64,000 bases of DNA from an uncultured Draconibacterium sp. (GTDB lineage Bacteria; Bacteroidota; Bacteroidia; Bacteroidales; Prolixibacteraceae). Made by a program: the position numbers and the translations under genes. Positions 38,074 through 47,900 of the stretch are shown one piece after another. The stretch's first letter is position 1; every line of letters begins with the position of its first letter. Below the pieces are notes generated by a model. That model was not told where the DNA came from and searched no databases. It worked only from the letters and a program-made list of their open reading frames with translations. The stretch is taken from positions 2,638,501 through 2,702,500 of the forward strand of contig NZ_OY781365.1 of the NCBI RefSeq assembly GCF_963676815.1, written 5' to 3'.

Positions 38074-38865
38074 GTGTTAAATATGAGTCGTTCCGTTTAT
38101 TACTACGAGTCGATAAAAGACGATGCTGAGGTAATTGATGCACTTACCATAAAAGCGAAAGACCACCCTACAGAAGGTTTTTGGAAGGCATATGGCCGAT
38201 TACGCCTGGAAGGCAATGAGTGGAACCACAAGCGGGTGTATCGGGTTTATTGCATGATGAAACTGAATATGCGCAGGAAAGTAAAGAAAAGGCTCCCTGC
38301 CAGGGTAAAAGTTCCTTTGGTAATCCCCGAAAATATCAATAATTGTTGGTCGATTGATTTTATGCACGATGCTCTGGAGAATGGACGGAAGATAAAAAGT
38401 TTCAATATTATGGATGACTTTAACCGAGAAGCGCTCCATGTTGAACTTGACCATTCCATCCGAAGCAATAAAGTAGTTTATGTCCTGAATCACTTGATAA
38501 AACGCAGGGGCAAACCATCACAAATAAGGATGGATAACGGCCCCGAGTTTATTGCTGAGCTGTTAAAAGAATGGAGCAAATTTCAAGGAATTGAACTTTT
38601 ATATACCCAGCCAGGCAAGCCAACACAGAATGCTTTTGTAGAGCGATTTAACGGAACCTACCGCAGGGCAGTATTGGATGCCTACCTGTTTCAATCGTTG
38701 GATGAAGCCAGAAATGAAACAGAAAGATGGATATTTGATTACAACAATAGAAGACCGCATGATTCATTGGGAGGAATGACTCCCATTGGTTATGCCAATA
38801 AAATGAAGAACCAAAAGCTGAACAGCAAAGAAAATGTGATTTACGAACCTGTCAAGGGTATATAA
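38074..38865 (+). CDS. IS3 orfB, DDE transposase domain
   Basis: The frame is open upstream of 38074 to the slippery site; as a separate ORF it starts at a GTG at 38074. The rve-type integrase core has the DDE residues: Asp in WSIDFMHD, Asp in RMDNGPEF, and Glu in NAFVERFNGTYRR. It normally acts as the OrfAB fusion made by -1 frameshifting. Because orfA carries a deletion, the fusion cannot be made from this copy. Confidence 0.9.
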   Translation: MLNMSRSVYYYESIKDDAEVIDALTIKAKDHPTEGFWKAYGRLRLEGNEWNHKRVYRVYCMMKLNMRRKVKKRLPARVKVPLVIPENINNCWSIDFMHDALENGRKIKSFNIMDDFNREALHVELDHSIRSNKVVYVLNHLIKRRGKPSQIRMDNGPEFIAELLKEWSKFQGIELLYTQPGKPTQNAFVERFNGTYRRAVLDAYLFQSLDEARNETERWIFDYNNRRPHDSLGGMTPIGYANKMKNQKLNSKENVIYEPVKGI

Positions 38866-39052
38866 ACGACTTCGCTAACTCAGTCGCCCTTGACAGAACC
38901 AAAAATCACATTGAAAAAGCTTTCAGAATTTGGTTATGAAAAAGAAAATAATCTATTTTTAGATAGTCCTAAAAAGGGGAAGCTTACAGTCCGTCCAATT
39001 AGAAAAAGAAAGTCCAGATAAAAACTTCCTGTTTGCGAAATGTCTTTCTGAT

Positions 39053-40666
39053 ATGAAAACAAACACAGAATCACGATTCTCAAAGGTGGAGAATGAAGCA
39101 TTAAGAGAAAAACTATACCAGTTAATCCGCGAATTCCAGATAGTCTACATTTTCTATCACACGGCCAAAACAAGTGAACCAGCACATATCACAATTATAA
39201 CTTCCGACCCCGGACAAGTTGAAAGGATAGAATCCCGAAGATGGATTCGCAACAGCAGGAATGAGAATAACACATTATTCCATGTCATTTTCCATGGGAA
39301 GATGAATTTTGAATACCGTACAGGTAATCCCTTTATGGCCTGCTATTGCCGGAGGTCAGCCATCATATATCAAAACCCAAAGGCAAAAGAATGTCCCGAA
39401 ACCGACTGGGTCTCCTTTAAAAAGAGATTTAAAAGATACAGGGAAGGCTATTATCATGACCGGGATATCCTTTTATCCGAAGCCAATCGGTTTCATAGTC
39501 GTGGTTCGCTTACCGCAATGTTTCTTTCCTATCTGGACATTTATGAATATACTATCCGTTTCCTTGAAATACTCTTTATCGGGCATGCTTTTGATTCAAT
39601 GGACTTGCATGAAAGAATCAAACAATTGACTCATCTTGTACCCTCTATTGAAGGAGTGTTTGTTAAAAAAAGCGGGAAGGAATATTACCTCGTTACGGAA
39701 CTCGAAAAAGCGAAAGAAGTGGCAGAAAATGGAGATGAAGTACAGCTCAATGAAAGCTTATTTGAAAGTATTTCTGAAGCAGAAGTAAAACTTCACAAAT
39801 TGGTTACATATCGTTTTTCGGAGCTTAAAAAACAACTAAAATCCGATGCTCTGATACAAAAGAGTACTAACGATCCCGGTTCTTCAACAGAAGATAAAGA
39901 GCTGTCTTCTATAATTTCTAAAGTAGTAGAAATTCACGAGGTTGAAGAGATCTATTTATTTTATCAGTCTCAAAATCATTTCACAACGACCTATTTTCTT
40001 TTACTAATCGGTAAAGGATTGGGAACAGAAATTTTGAACCAGATCGGACAATCTGTAAAAGCAAAATCTGAAGGTAAACTTGAGGTCGTGCTTATTGGAC
40101 ACACACGGATTTGGATTCAGACAAATCTGTTTTACCATCAGTCTTTCTTCAAAAAAGTAATGGTTCGTAAAAACCTCAGGTATCAATCCAATAAAAATCA
40201 TCCTGCCATTCACTGGGAAAATCCGTATACCCCTGAGTATCCTGACCTTGATCACTATTACAGCTCTTCTATAAAATTAGCCTCACAATATTTTATTTTA
40301 AGGGACAATGCTAAAGATGACAATATGGAAGGATTGGGCGAATTATTTGGTCGTTCTATGATAAGAATATTGAGGACTTTTATTTATTCAAAGCTAAGCT
40401 ACTTTCCCAATTATTTGCCAGCCTTTAATCTCTGGAAACTATGTGTTTACGCGGAGCCAAAATTGGAAAATGTGGAATTTCTATTTGAAAAATGTAGTAG
40501 AGAAAGTTTCTTTACAGAACTTGGCAATTACAATCGATTTTACCACGGGATTTCACAGCTAACTGTGGATAACCTACTTATCATGGATGAAATTATGCAG
40601 TTGTTGTTGCGGAAACTAGATGCGGCTTATTTCGTCATTAAGGATATAAATTCAGACGTATCATAG
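39053..40666 (+). CDS. Large uncharacterised protein with an internal duplication, possibly nucleotidyltransferase/HEPN-like
   Basis: 537 residues with no certain family. It seems to be built twice: residues ~15-230 and ~285-530 each start with a short alpha/beta segment (QIVYIFYH...HITIITS; EEIYLFYQ...TTYFLLLIGKG) and continue into long helices (LDIYEYTIRFLEILFIG; RSMIRILRTFIYSKL). This order recalls degenerate nucleotidyltransferase (MNT) plus HEPN pairs of Bacteroidota, but the catalytic GS...D.D and R-x4-6-H motifs are not clear. It starts 64 bases after the IS element and is flanked by a dispersed repeat, suggesting a separate cargo gene. Confidence 0.4.
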   Translation: MKTNTESRFSKVENEALREKLYQLIREFQIVYIFYHTAKTSEPAHITIITSDPGQVERIESRRWIRNSRNENNTLFHVIFHGKMNFEYRTGNPFMACYCRRSAIIYQNPKAKECPETDWVSFKKRFKRYREGYYHDRDILLSEANRFHSRGSLTAMFLSYLDIYEYTIRFLEILFIGHAFDSMDLHERIKQLTHLVPSIEGVFVKKSGKEYYLVTELEKAKEVAENGDEVQLNESLFESISEAEVKLHKLVTYRFSELKKQLKSDALIQKSTNDPGSSTEDKELSSIISKVVEIHEVEEIYLFYQSQNHFTTTYFLLLIGKGLGTEILNQIGQSVKAKSEGKLEVVLIGHTRIWIQTNLFYHQSFFKKVMVRKNLRYQSNKNHPAIHWENPYTPEYPDLDHYYSSSIKLASQYFILRDNAKDDNMEGLGELFGRSMIRILRTFIYSKLSYFPNYLPAFNLWKLCVYAEPKLENVEFLFEKCSRESFFTELGNYNRFYHGISQLTVDNLLIMDEIMQLLLRKLDAAYFVIKDINSDVS

Positions 40667-40732
40667 ATTGGTCTTAAGGTTGGCATTTGTTGAACTGAAG
40701 AGTTTAAAGAACCGTGTAATGAAAAGTTAAGT

Positions 40733-40784
40733 CCGAAGCTTTTAAAATCCCGGAGGGCTTGTTTTCAAAATGTAAGTATTTTAT
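40733..40784 (+). repeat. Dispersed repeat, right copy
   Basis: Partner of 37566-37620, with the same block order (GAAGCTTTT, CCCGGAGGGCTTGT, AAATGT, TTTAT). In this copy the CCC/GGG arms pair less well, so a shared terminator function is less likely than common descent. Both follow a stretch resembling TTGGCA...TTG about 50-80 bases upstream. Confidence 0.5.
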
Positions 40785-40900
40785 GAGAGGGATTGTGTCC
40801 CTGCATTATGGAAAAGATGTTTTTCACGCGAGAGGGGGCATGCTGACAGTATTGTTTCAATGCGCACTAATACAGCATCTTTGCGGAAGCACAAGCACTG

Positions 40901-40939
40901 AATCTTGTCGCAAATGTTTACAAAATTTGCGACAAGATT
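40901..40939. repeat. 15-bp perfect inverted repeat between convergent genes
   Basis: AATCTTGTCGCAAAT at 40901-40915 and ATTTGCGACAAGATT at 40925-40939, with a 9-base spacer. No T-run follows on either strand. It may be a bidirectional transcription end, a protein-binding site, or an end of a lost small element. Confidence 0.6.
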
Positions 40940-41023
40940 ATCATATCTGAAACCATTCATCTCCTTTGCTCATATTGGCAGAAGTATTCATCGGGATACT
41001 ACTTTTTTATTGTTATTAGCTTT

Positions 41024-44000
41024 TTAGTTTATTTCCGTTGCCATCTCCTTATAAAGACACAATCCGTTAGCCCATTTCATTTGCTCGATAGTATTACACT
41101 CTGCTTCAAAGAGAAGTGGAGAAGCAACAAGGATGCTAATACATTTGGCTCGACTTGTAGCTACATTTAACCTATTGGGACTGTATAAGAAACTCATACC
41201 CCGCGGAGCATCCTGCGGTGAGGAACTGGTCATGGAATAAATAACGATTGGTGCTTCCTGTCCCTGAAACTTGTCAACAGTTCCGATGGCTATTTCTGGT
41301 ATTTTCTGTTTTAATAAACTTACCTGTGCATTATAAGGCGCAATAATTTTTATATCGTCTGTTCCAATTGGGAACGAGTTATTTTCTCTATCTGTCCAGG
41401 TTAAACGAGAGGATAATATATCTTTTACAATCTCCACAATTTTTTCGACTTCTTGAATCGACTGGCTTTGATTTCCCTCATGAATAACAGGAACGAGATA
41501 CAGGCCTCCTCCATTAAATGCCGAATTCCCTTCAATTATTTGTTTTTCTAGTCCGTCCCTAGCATTTAATCTGCCTTCGTAAAATAGTTTAGATGTATAA
41601 TCAGCAATATTTGGATTAAGTCTCCAGGTCGTTTCAAGAAATATACCTCTATCTGCCGGCATGGTTTGATGCCCGTCTAATATGTGTTCAAGTGCTGAAA
41701 TATCTGCATTCTCGGGGTGTGTTCCTTTTTGGGGCTGCTCCAATTGTTGAGGATCACCAAGAAGAATTATGTTTTTTGCTGCTCTTGAGATAGTAAGCAC
41801 ATTTGTGAGAGACATTTGTCCGGCTTCATCAACAAAAAGATAATCCAATTCATTCTCGAAATCATCGGCTGCCCATAACCAGGAAGTACCTCCTACAACA
41901 GCCCCAGTATTTAGAGCGGCAATGGCCTCATTTTTCGTTTTAATAATAACAGGATCTTTTGCGTCAGGTTTTCCCTTGTGTTTAATTTCAATTGGGAAGC
42001 CTTTTTCCTTTGCCCGTTCCAATGCTTTATCCAACAAATTTCGGATTACTTTGTGACTAACAGCAGTAACACCAACCTTTTTTCCTTGAGCGGCTAACTC
42101 CGCAATTAAACCACCACCTAAATAAGTTTTACCGGTTCCTGGAGGACCTTGAACGGGGAGTACTCCATTGTTGAGTGCTAGTGCTAATCTTAGTGTAAGA
42201 TCTTCCGTTGTTTCTCCGGCTTCTTGTTCAATTTTAATATCGGGATACAATCGCAAAGAGTTCTTTAATAATAAGTCTCTTCCGGCGCGAAAGGCTCCAT
42301 CACCATTAACCCCAATATCAATTGATTTTTGCGCAAATCGGTGTAAGGCTGGGACAAGGCTCTGTGTACTTACGATGTCTTTTATAAATAGAGAGTTTGG
42401 ATGAACATTATTGGTTGTGCCAGTTTTCTTTATGTGTACGATTTTTTCTTCCAAAGAAAAATCGTGAATTGTTCCCACTTTTGCCCCTTTAGGTTCAAAT
42501 AGCTCTTTGCCTTTTTCTAGAGATATTTCCTGTGCAGGGTAACTATAGGTATGAATTTTTACTCTTTTGGTATCAGGATGTTCGCCTATTAACTGAAGAC
42601 TCCCCAAACCTTTTCTCTCTGCAAGAAGATCATCATTGTCCATGTCGTTTAATCTGAAGAACTCCCACCAGGCACTTTTCATTTCACGACGATAATATTC
42701 CACTTGGTGTGCCAAAAGCCATCTCGCTTTATCTTCGTTGTTCCATTCTTCAGGATCTTCGGGTAATGTTGATACCAAACCGTGATATAAAGCTTGAGCT
42801 TTGGCGTCTATTTCCTCTACCGCCTCACTGGCATCACCTGTTTTTACTTCAGGCCTATCCAGTTTCGCTCCATTTGCAATTTGCTCCTGATAAATGGCTT
42901 CCAACCACTCATGTAATTCATAAGTAGCCACACAATCGTCCATGTTATAAAGCTCAATTAAATCGAAATCTATCGGATTCATAGAAGAGAAATCTTTAAA
43001 ATCTAAAGCAACTGACATTCTTCTTCTGGCATCACTTGCTAAATGAAGATTTGCCTTGCGTTCGTACCCTGTAAATTGCTCAATATTTTTTAGAGAATAA
43101 CTCTCAACACCGGCTATTAGACTTTCTTTAGTTACGGAATATAAATCGATAAATATTTCAGCCCGAAGCAGTTTGTCAACTTCTTCTTCGTAGCTGGCAG
43201 TTCTGGAAGCTAATCTTTTTACTGCTGAAGGCTCATAAGGGGCATAATGGTATATATGAAAGTCAGGATATTTTTTCCATTGTGCCATTACTAAATTCAT
43301 AAAATCTGCAAAAGCCTTCTTTTCCTCTCTACGATTTTTAGCCCAATAACCTTTATAAACAAATTTATTGTCCTCTTTTACGTATATTCCAAACAGGTAT
43401 TCCATACCACCTTCTTCATAAAAATGGTCACCTTCAATATCAAAATACATATCTCCACAAGAAGGAATAGGAAGCCTGTTTAATCCACGTAATTCTTCAA
43501 CCGGATTCAATTGATAAACTAATTTGCCTTCTACACGACTTTCTAATTGAACTCCGGCTTGTTTGTGAATTTTGGTGTAGGTTTCAATGTTCCCTTGTTT
43601 GGGCTCTTCCCGATATGGTCTATCTTCTTTGGCATATTTATTAAGTGTGGCTATTCCCTGCTTATTTAGTTCAACGATTTGAGGTGTGCGAATACCGGCA
43701 ACCAAAGATAAGTGGTCATCGTTGTGCCATTTCTGATTACATTCTTTCCACCATCGGCATGTATCGCATTTGGCAACAGGCAATGGATAGGTTGGAACCG
43801 GCTCTTTTCCCATTACATTCTGAAACTGGCTTTTTACTAAATTGTAATAAGCTTCAAATTCCGCAAAGCGAAAGGTATCGGTTGGAAAATCATCTCCGGG
43901 TTTTACTACGTACATTTTTTCCGGATTTCGACCTTGTATTTCACCAATTAGCTCAGAGTATAAGCATAACTGGAGTACCGTTCCTGCTTTGGTTTCATGT

Positions 44001-44395
44001 GCCAGTTTGGTGTCTTCAATTTCGTAATGGTAATCTCCCATTTCACTTTTCCCATCAATCTTTCTGAGAATGTCAGCGATACCAACGTAACCATCTTTTT
44101 GAAAACGTGCCTGGGTGATAATATCATAACCTTGTCTTATTGCATCTATGGTTGCTTTTGTTGAATTACCATCTAATTCCAGCACACTTAGACCTTGAGT
44201 TTTTAGATGTGAAATGTATGCATTCTCGTGTTCTATCCCTTTCTCTTGTAGAAAAGCAAGGGCAGGATTTTGCCAGTCAGGGGGATTTATCTCACCAGTA
44301 ACAAGTTGCCTATCTAATTGGGTAAGGTGCTTACATCCTAAATAATTAACCAGATCGGATGCTGAGAATTGAATAAAATTTTTTGTTTTTTTCAT
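41024..44395 (-). CDS. TM0106/RecB-like nuclease fused to SF1 helicase
   Basis: 1123 residues. The N-terminus is a Cas4/RecB-like PD-(D/E)xK nuclease (ISHL..., HYEIEDTKLA) with Cys residues fit for an Fe-S cluster (GCKHLTQLD; CDTCRWWKEC). Next is an RNase-H-like DEDD exonuclease region (MYFDIEGDHFYEEGG, HIYHYAPYEP, YNMDDCVATYEL). The C-terminal half is a Dna2/UvrD-type helicase: GPPGTGKT near 748, DEAGQMS near 855, GDPQQL, TVDKFQGQE and NVATSRAK. It should unwind and degrade DNA ends. It is transcribed away from the TerB-BrxD-BrxH operon, 530 bases apart, in the same defence cargo. Confidence 0.9.
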   Translation of the reverse strand: MKKTKNFIQFSASDLVNYLGCKHLTQLDRQLVTGEINPPDWQNPALAFLQEKGIEHENAYISHLKTQGLSVLELDGNSTKATIDAIRQGYDIITQARFQKDGYVGIADILRKIDGKSEMGDYHYEIEDTKLAHETKAGTVLQLCLYSELIGEIQGRNPEKMYVVKPGDDFPTDTFRFAEFEAYYNLVKSQFQNVMGKEPVPTYPLPVAKCDTCRWWKECNQKWHNDDHLSLVAGIRTPQIVELNKQGIATLNKYAKEDRPYREEPKQGNIETYTKIHKQAGVQLESRVEGKLVYQLNPVEELRGLNRLPIPSCGDMYFDIEGDHFYEEGGMEYLFGIYVKEDNKFVYKGYWAKNRREEKKAFADFMNLVMAQWKKYPDFHIYHYAPYEPSAVKRLASRTASYEEEVDKLLRAEIFIDLYSVTKESLIAGVESYSLKNIEQFTGYERKANLHLASDARRRMSVALDFKDFSSMNPIDFDLIELYNMDDCVATYELHEWLEAIYQEQIANGAKLDRPEVKTGDASEAVEEIDAKAQALYHGLVSTLPEDPEEWNNEDKARWLLAHQVEYYRREMKSAWWEFFRLNDMDNDDLLAERKGLGSLQLIGEHPDTKRVKIHTYSYPAQEISLEKGKELFEPKGAKVGTIHDFSLEEKIVHIKKTGTTNNVHPNSLFIKDIVSTQSLVPALHRFAQKSIDIGVNGDGAFRAGRDLLLKNSLRLYPDIKIEQEAGETTEDLTLRLALALNNGVLPVQGPPGTGKTYLGGGLIAELAAQGKKVGVTAVSHKVIRNLLDKALERAKEKGFPIEIKHKGKPDAKDPVIIKTKNEAIAALNTGAVVGGTSWLWAADDFENELDYLFVDEAGQMSLTNVLTISRAAKNIILLGDPQQLEQPQKGTHPENADISALEHILDGHQTMPADRGIFLETTWRLNPNIADYTSKLFYEGRLNARDGLEKQIIEGNSAFNGGGLYLVPVIHEGNQSQSIQEVEKIVEIVKDILSSRLTWTDRENNSFPIGTDDIKIIAPYNAQVSLLKQKIPEIAIGTVDKFQGQEAPIVIYSMTSSSPQDAPRGMSFLYSPNRLNVATSRAKCISILVASPLLFEAECNTIEQMKWANGLCLYKEMATEIN

Positions 44396-44926
44396 GTAGT
44401 TTATGTTTATCAGGTAAGGTTACAATATTTACATTGTCTATAAGACCTTTTGTATAAAGTTTAAATATGCTACTATAACTAGTTGCTTAGTTGTTGCTAT
44501 CTGAGAAAAAACTTCATCCGAAACCTCCTGAAAGACTTTTCTTTGGGGACAGATACGAGGCCTCTTGAAAATATCAGTTTATTCATAGCTGGCACTTTCT
44601 GGGTTGCAATTCAAAAATATAATAATGATAACTAAATCTATGTTTTTTATAGATTTTATTTTAAACTTCTCTGTCTTAAGGAAATAGAGCTATTAATATT
44701 GATTTATAGCTCTAAGAAGGATAGATTTTAAGTACATGTACTATAAACTCAAATTCTTTGGATACATTCTGAACGAAAGCTATTCATTTGTCCCTGCATG
44801 TCAATAATTGTAATATTTACTATATGGTAACATGTAGTTTCTTATGATTTTCAACCAAAATTTTAAATATTTCGCTAAATTAGACTTTCAATATAAATCA
44901 ATCTTTTACTAATTGCTGCACCCAAA
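44396..44926. other. Divergent promoter region between nuclease-helicase and TerB operon
   Basis: 530 AT-rich bases without a gene. It contains a 9-bp inverted repeat at 44685-44714 (listed separately). Promoter boxes for either side cannot be assigned with confidence; a TAAATTAG close to 44876, upstream of the TerB gene, is only a loose -7 match. Confidence 0.4.
44685..44714. promoter_or_regulatory. Inverted repeat in the divergent region
   Basis: TAGAGCTAT (44685-44693) and ATAGCTCTA (44706-44714), perfect 9-bp arms with a 12-base spacer, between the two divergent defence units. It is a plausible shared operator; no regulator gene is adjacent. Confidence 0.45.
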
Positions 44927-47900
44927 ATGAAACTAAGCTGGAAGGAAACAAAAAGAGCAATAATTTTACTTATTATCGCAATTTCTTTAATCTCTTTCTC
45001 TGCATTTTCACAGAATTCCTATGTCGCTACTTCAGACTTGAATCTAAGAGCAGGTGCGGGTACTAGTTATGCCCCTTTGGCTGTGATCTTAAAAGGGGAT
45101 ACAGTAATAATGCTAGGAGATACGAGTAGGTATTGGGTTAAAATTCAGTATCAGGATAAAATTGGGTATTCATCAAAAGAGTATTTACAAAAGGTGCAAC
45201 TTAAGGAGGATCTAGGTCAAGATATTGTTTTAGAACAATCTGAAAGTAATAGCTTCTCAGCAATTGTTATTACACTTGCAGTTTTAATCTTTATTGTATT
45301 AGTTTTAACTCAAATAGGTAAGGGGCACCGAAATATATCATTTGCAAAATTTCTCTCATTCTTTTTTGGAACATTTGGATTTCAGAAATATTATCTGGGG
45401 CAATCGAGTAATGGCACCCTTTCAATAATGTTCTGTTGGACATTTGTACCTACTATAGTTGGAATCATTGATTTTGTTAAATTGGCATCAATGAGTGAGG
45501 AGAACTTCAATATGAAATACAATGGAGTTATCTCAAATCCGAAAAAGTCAAAAAAAACACCTCCAAAAGCAGCAAAGAGTAAAGCCGCAAAGATTATTAA
45601 CGTAGAGAAGAAGAAATCTCAGAATGAAGCTAAAGAATATGCTGTTTCATTATATAAAGAGGGATTATATATTGAAGAAATTTTGACAGAGTTAGTTAAA
45701 GCAGGATATAAAATGCCTAATGGTGATGAGATTATAAATTTTAGTCAGGTAAAATTTCTCGTACGTCGCATACTTCCGAATGCGACCTTTGAAGCCAAGC
45801 CTAAAGAATTGGATAAAACGAGTAAAAAAAATTCAAAAACTTCTGTAGAAAAAACGTATCGAAAAATAGAATCAGCAGCTAAAAAGAATCATTCGTCATC
45901 GAGTTCAACAAAAGAGGTAAGTGTAACACAAAATATAGATTCTGATCTTAGAAGGTTAGCAGAAAAAGAATATCCTGACAGTATTGCAATGCAGGAGTTT
46001 ACTTATAAAAGACAAGTTGAAGCAAAGCTTTTTCTGGAAAAAGTTACCGATGAAGAGATTAAAGAATTTGTGAAAAATGAAAATCCCAATGATTATTCCG
46101 TTCAAAAGTATAACTATGAACAGCAAATAGAGGCGAAAGCTTTTATGGCAAAAGCATCGGATGAAGAAGTAAAACAATTTGTGCTAAATGAGAATCCAAA
46201 AGATTATGCCTTACAACGCTATAACTATGAGCAACAAATAGGAGCAAAAGCTTTTATGGCAAAAGTATCGGACAAAGAAGCGAAAGAATATGCCTTAAGA
46301 GCAAATCCTTCAGATTATTCACTGCAAAAGTATAACTATGAACAGCAAGTAGATGCAAAAGCTTTTATGGCAAAAGCATCAGATAAAGAAATTAAAGAAC
46401 ATGTTGAGACGGAATACCCCAAAGACTATGAGATGCAAAAATACTTGTATGAAGAACAAATTGTTCTACCTCCGCGAGAGAGGCAAACTGTTAATCGATC
46501 TAATGAAGAAATAATAGATGTAAATTCAGAAGAGTTCGATTTAAATATCGAGCACGCAATGCAATCGCCCGGCAACACCTTGGAACCTCCTTATTGGGGT
46601 CATACATATGTTTATTCATACGATGAATTAAATTATGCATCAAAGGCGCAAAAGGAATTCTATCATTTTTTTCGGGAAAAGGTTCTTAATGGAGAATTTG
46701 TCGATATTAAAGGGTATACCAACTATGCATTCATTTTATATTTTGATGTTCTGAATGAATATGATAAGCACCATGACATAAAGTTGCTTGAAGAACAGTT
46801 TAAACTTATTGGAGAAATTTGTCCGAAAACAAAGAGGTACTCTTTGATGTCATTGCAAGATTTGTTGAGAAAAAGAACCGATTCATATTCAGTAGATAAA
46901 TTAGATAATCTTCAAGATCCAAGTTATCAGTTTGAACATGGTTATTCAGATTACGACCCAGATGCGTATAAATTAGGAAAGCAATACAAAGAAAAATTAG
47001 GATTAAACAAGCAAGAGGTTGCATGGCTAAACAAATTTTGGAATCCCGCGAATGTTTTCATTTCAATTGAAGGGTGTTGCATCGCGACCATAAAACAATA
47101 TCTTTTGGTGATTAGGAATTTAAATCGAGTGCTCAAGCCGAAAGATACTTCTATCGCTAAGGAAACCAATTATTTTAAAGAAAAATTATTCGATAATAAG
47201 GAAATAGCAGATTCGTATTGGGGATACTATGATAATTCCTACATGAAACAAAAAGTAGAGTCTGAAATCTATTTAGCAATCTTTAAACGAGTAGAAAACT
47301 CTGTAAGGGAATTTTATGGACATAAACGCAAGGTTGGGAGCAATCCTTACTATGAATTTGAAGGAGAGTTTGAAAGCCGCATCGGTATATATGTTGACGA
47401 GTTAGTTGTCAAATACCAAGGAGAGATTATTCTACCAGATATTGAAACACAAATTGAGTTAAATTCTCAAAATGTAAATAGATGGAAGAATGAATTTAAT
47501 GAACTTAAAAATTCATATCAAAATACTAATAAAAGCAAATTTATAGATGGTATATTAACACTTGAAGAAACAAATCAGAAGAATCCGAATATTGAAAACA
47601 TTTTTTTTGAAGCCTCAAAATTTATTTCGAAATACGATAAAGTTCAATCTCTTAGGTACTATGCTAAATATATTTACTATGATTTGAAATCTAAAAAGAT
47701 TGACAACAAACAACTAACAAAGACAGTACAAAAATCTCTATTTAAATCGGAAGAACAAATCGACACTTTTAAAAGAATCATTTCTGAGTTGGTCAATACT
47801 TCTGATATCAAAAAAGCACTTACCGAGATTGATAATATATATATTCCTAAAAGGAAGAAAATTAAACTTGATAAAACTGAGATCGAGGAAGTTGAGCAAA

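Larger units (their letters stand above)
37665..38988 (+). mobile_element. IS3-family insertion sequence
   Basis: Terminal inverted repeats begin TGTAAGCTTCCCC at 37665 and end with its complement GGGGAAGCTTACA at 38988, with further matching AAGGAC/GTCCT inside. It is 1324 bp long and carries orfA and orfB with an A-AAA-AAG slippery site near 37987-37993 between them, the normal arrangement of this family. No target-site duplication is visible: the left flank reads ACGTAG and the right GTCCGT. orfA is broken, so this copy should not move by itself. Confidence 0.85.
40667..41023. other. Convergent intergenic interval
   Basis: Between the plus-strand gene ending at 40666 and the minus-strand nuclease-helicase ending at 41024. 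It holds the second dispersed repeat (40733-40784) and a long perfect inverted repeat (40901-40939). No protein gene is supported. Confidence 0.5.

Noticed and set aside
40759..40950. 63-codon ORF between convergent genes
   Set aside because: It overlaps a dispersed repeat and a long inverted repeat and has no recognisable content.
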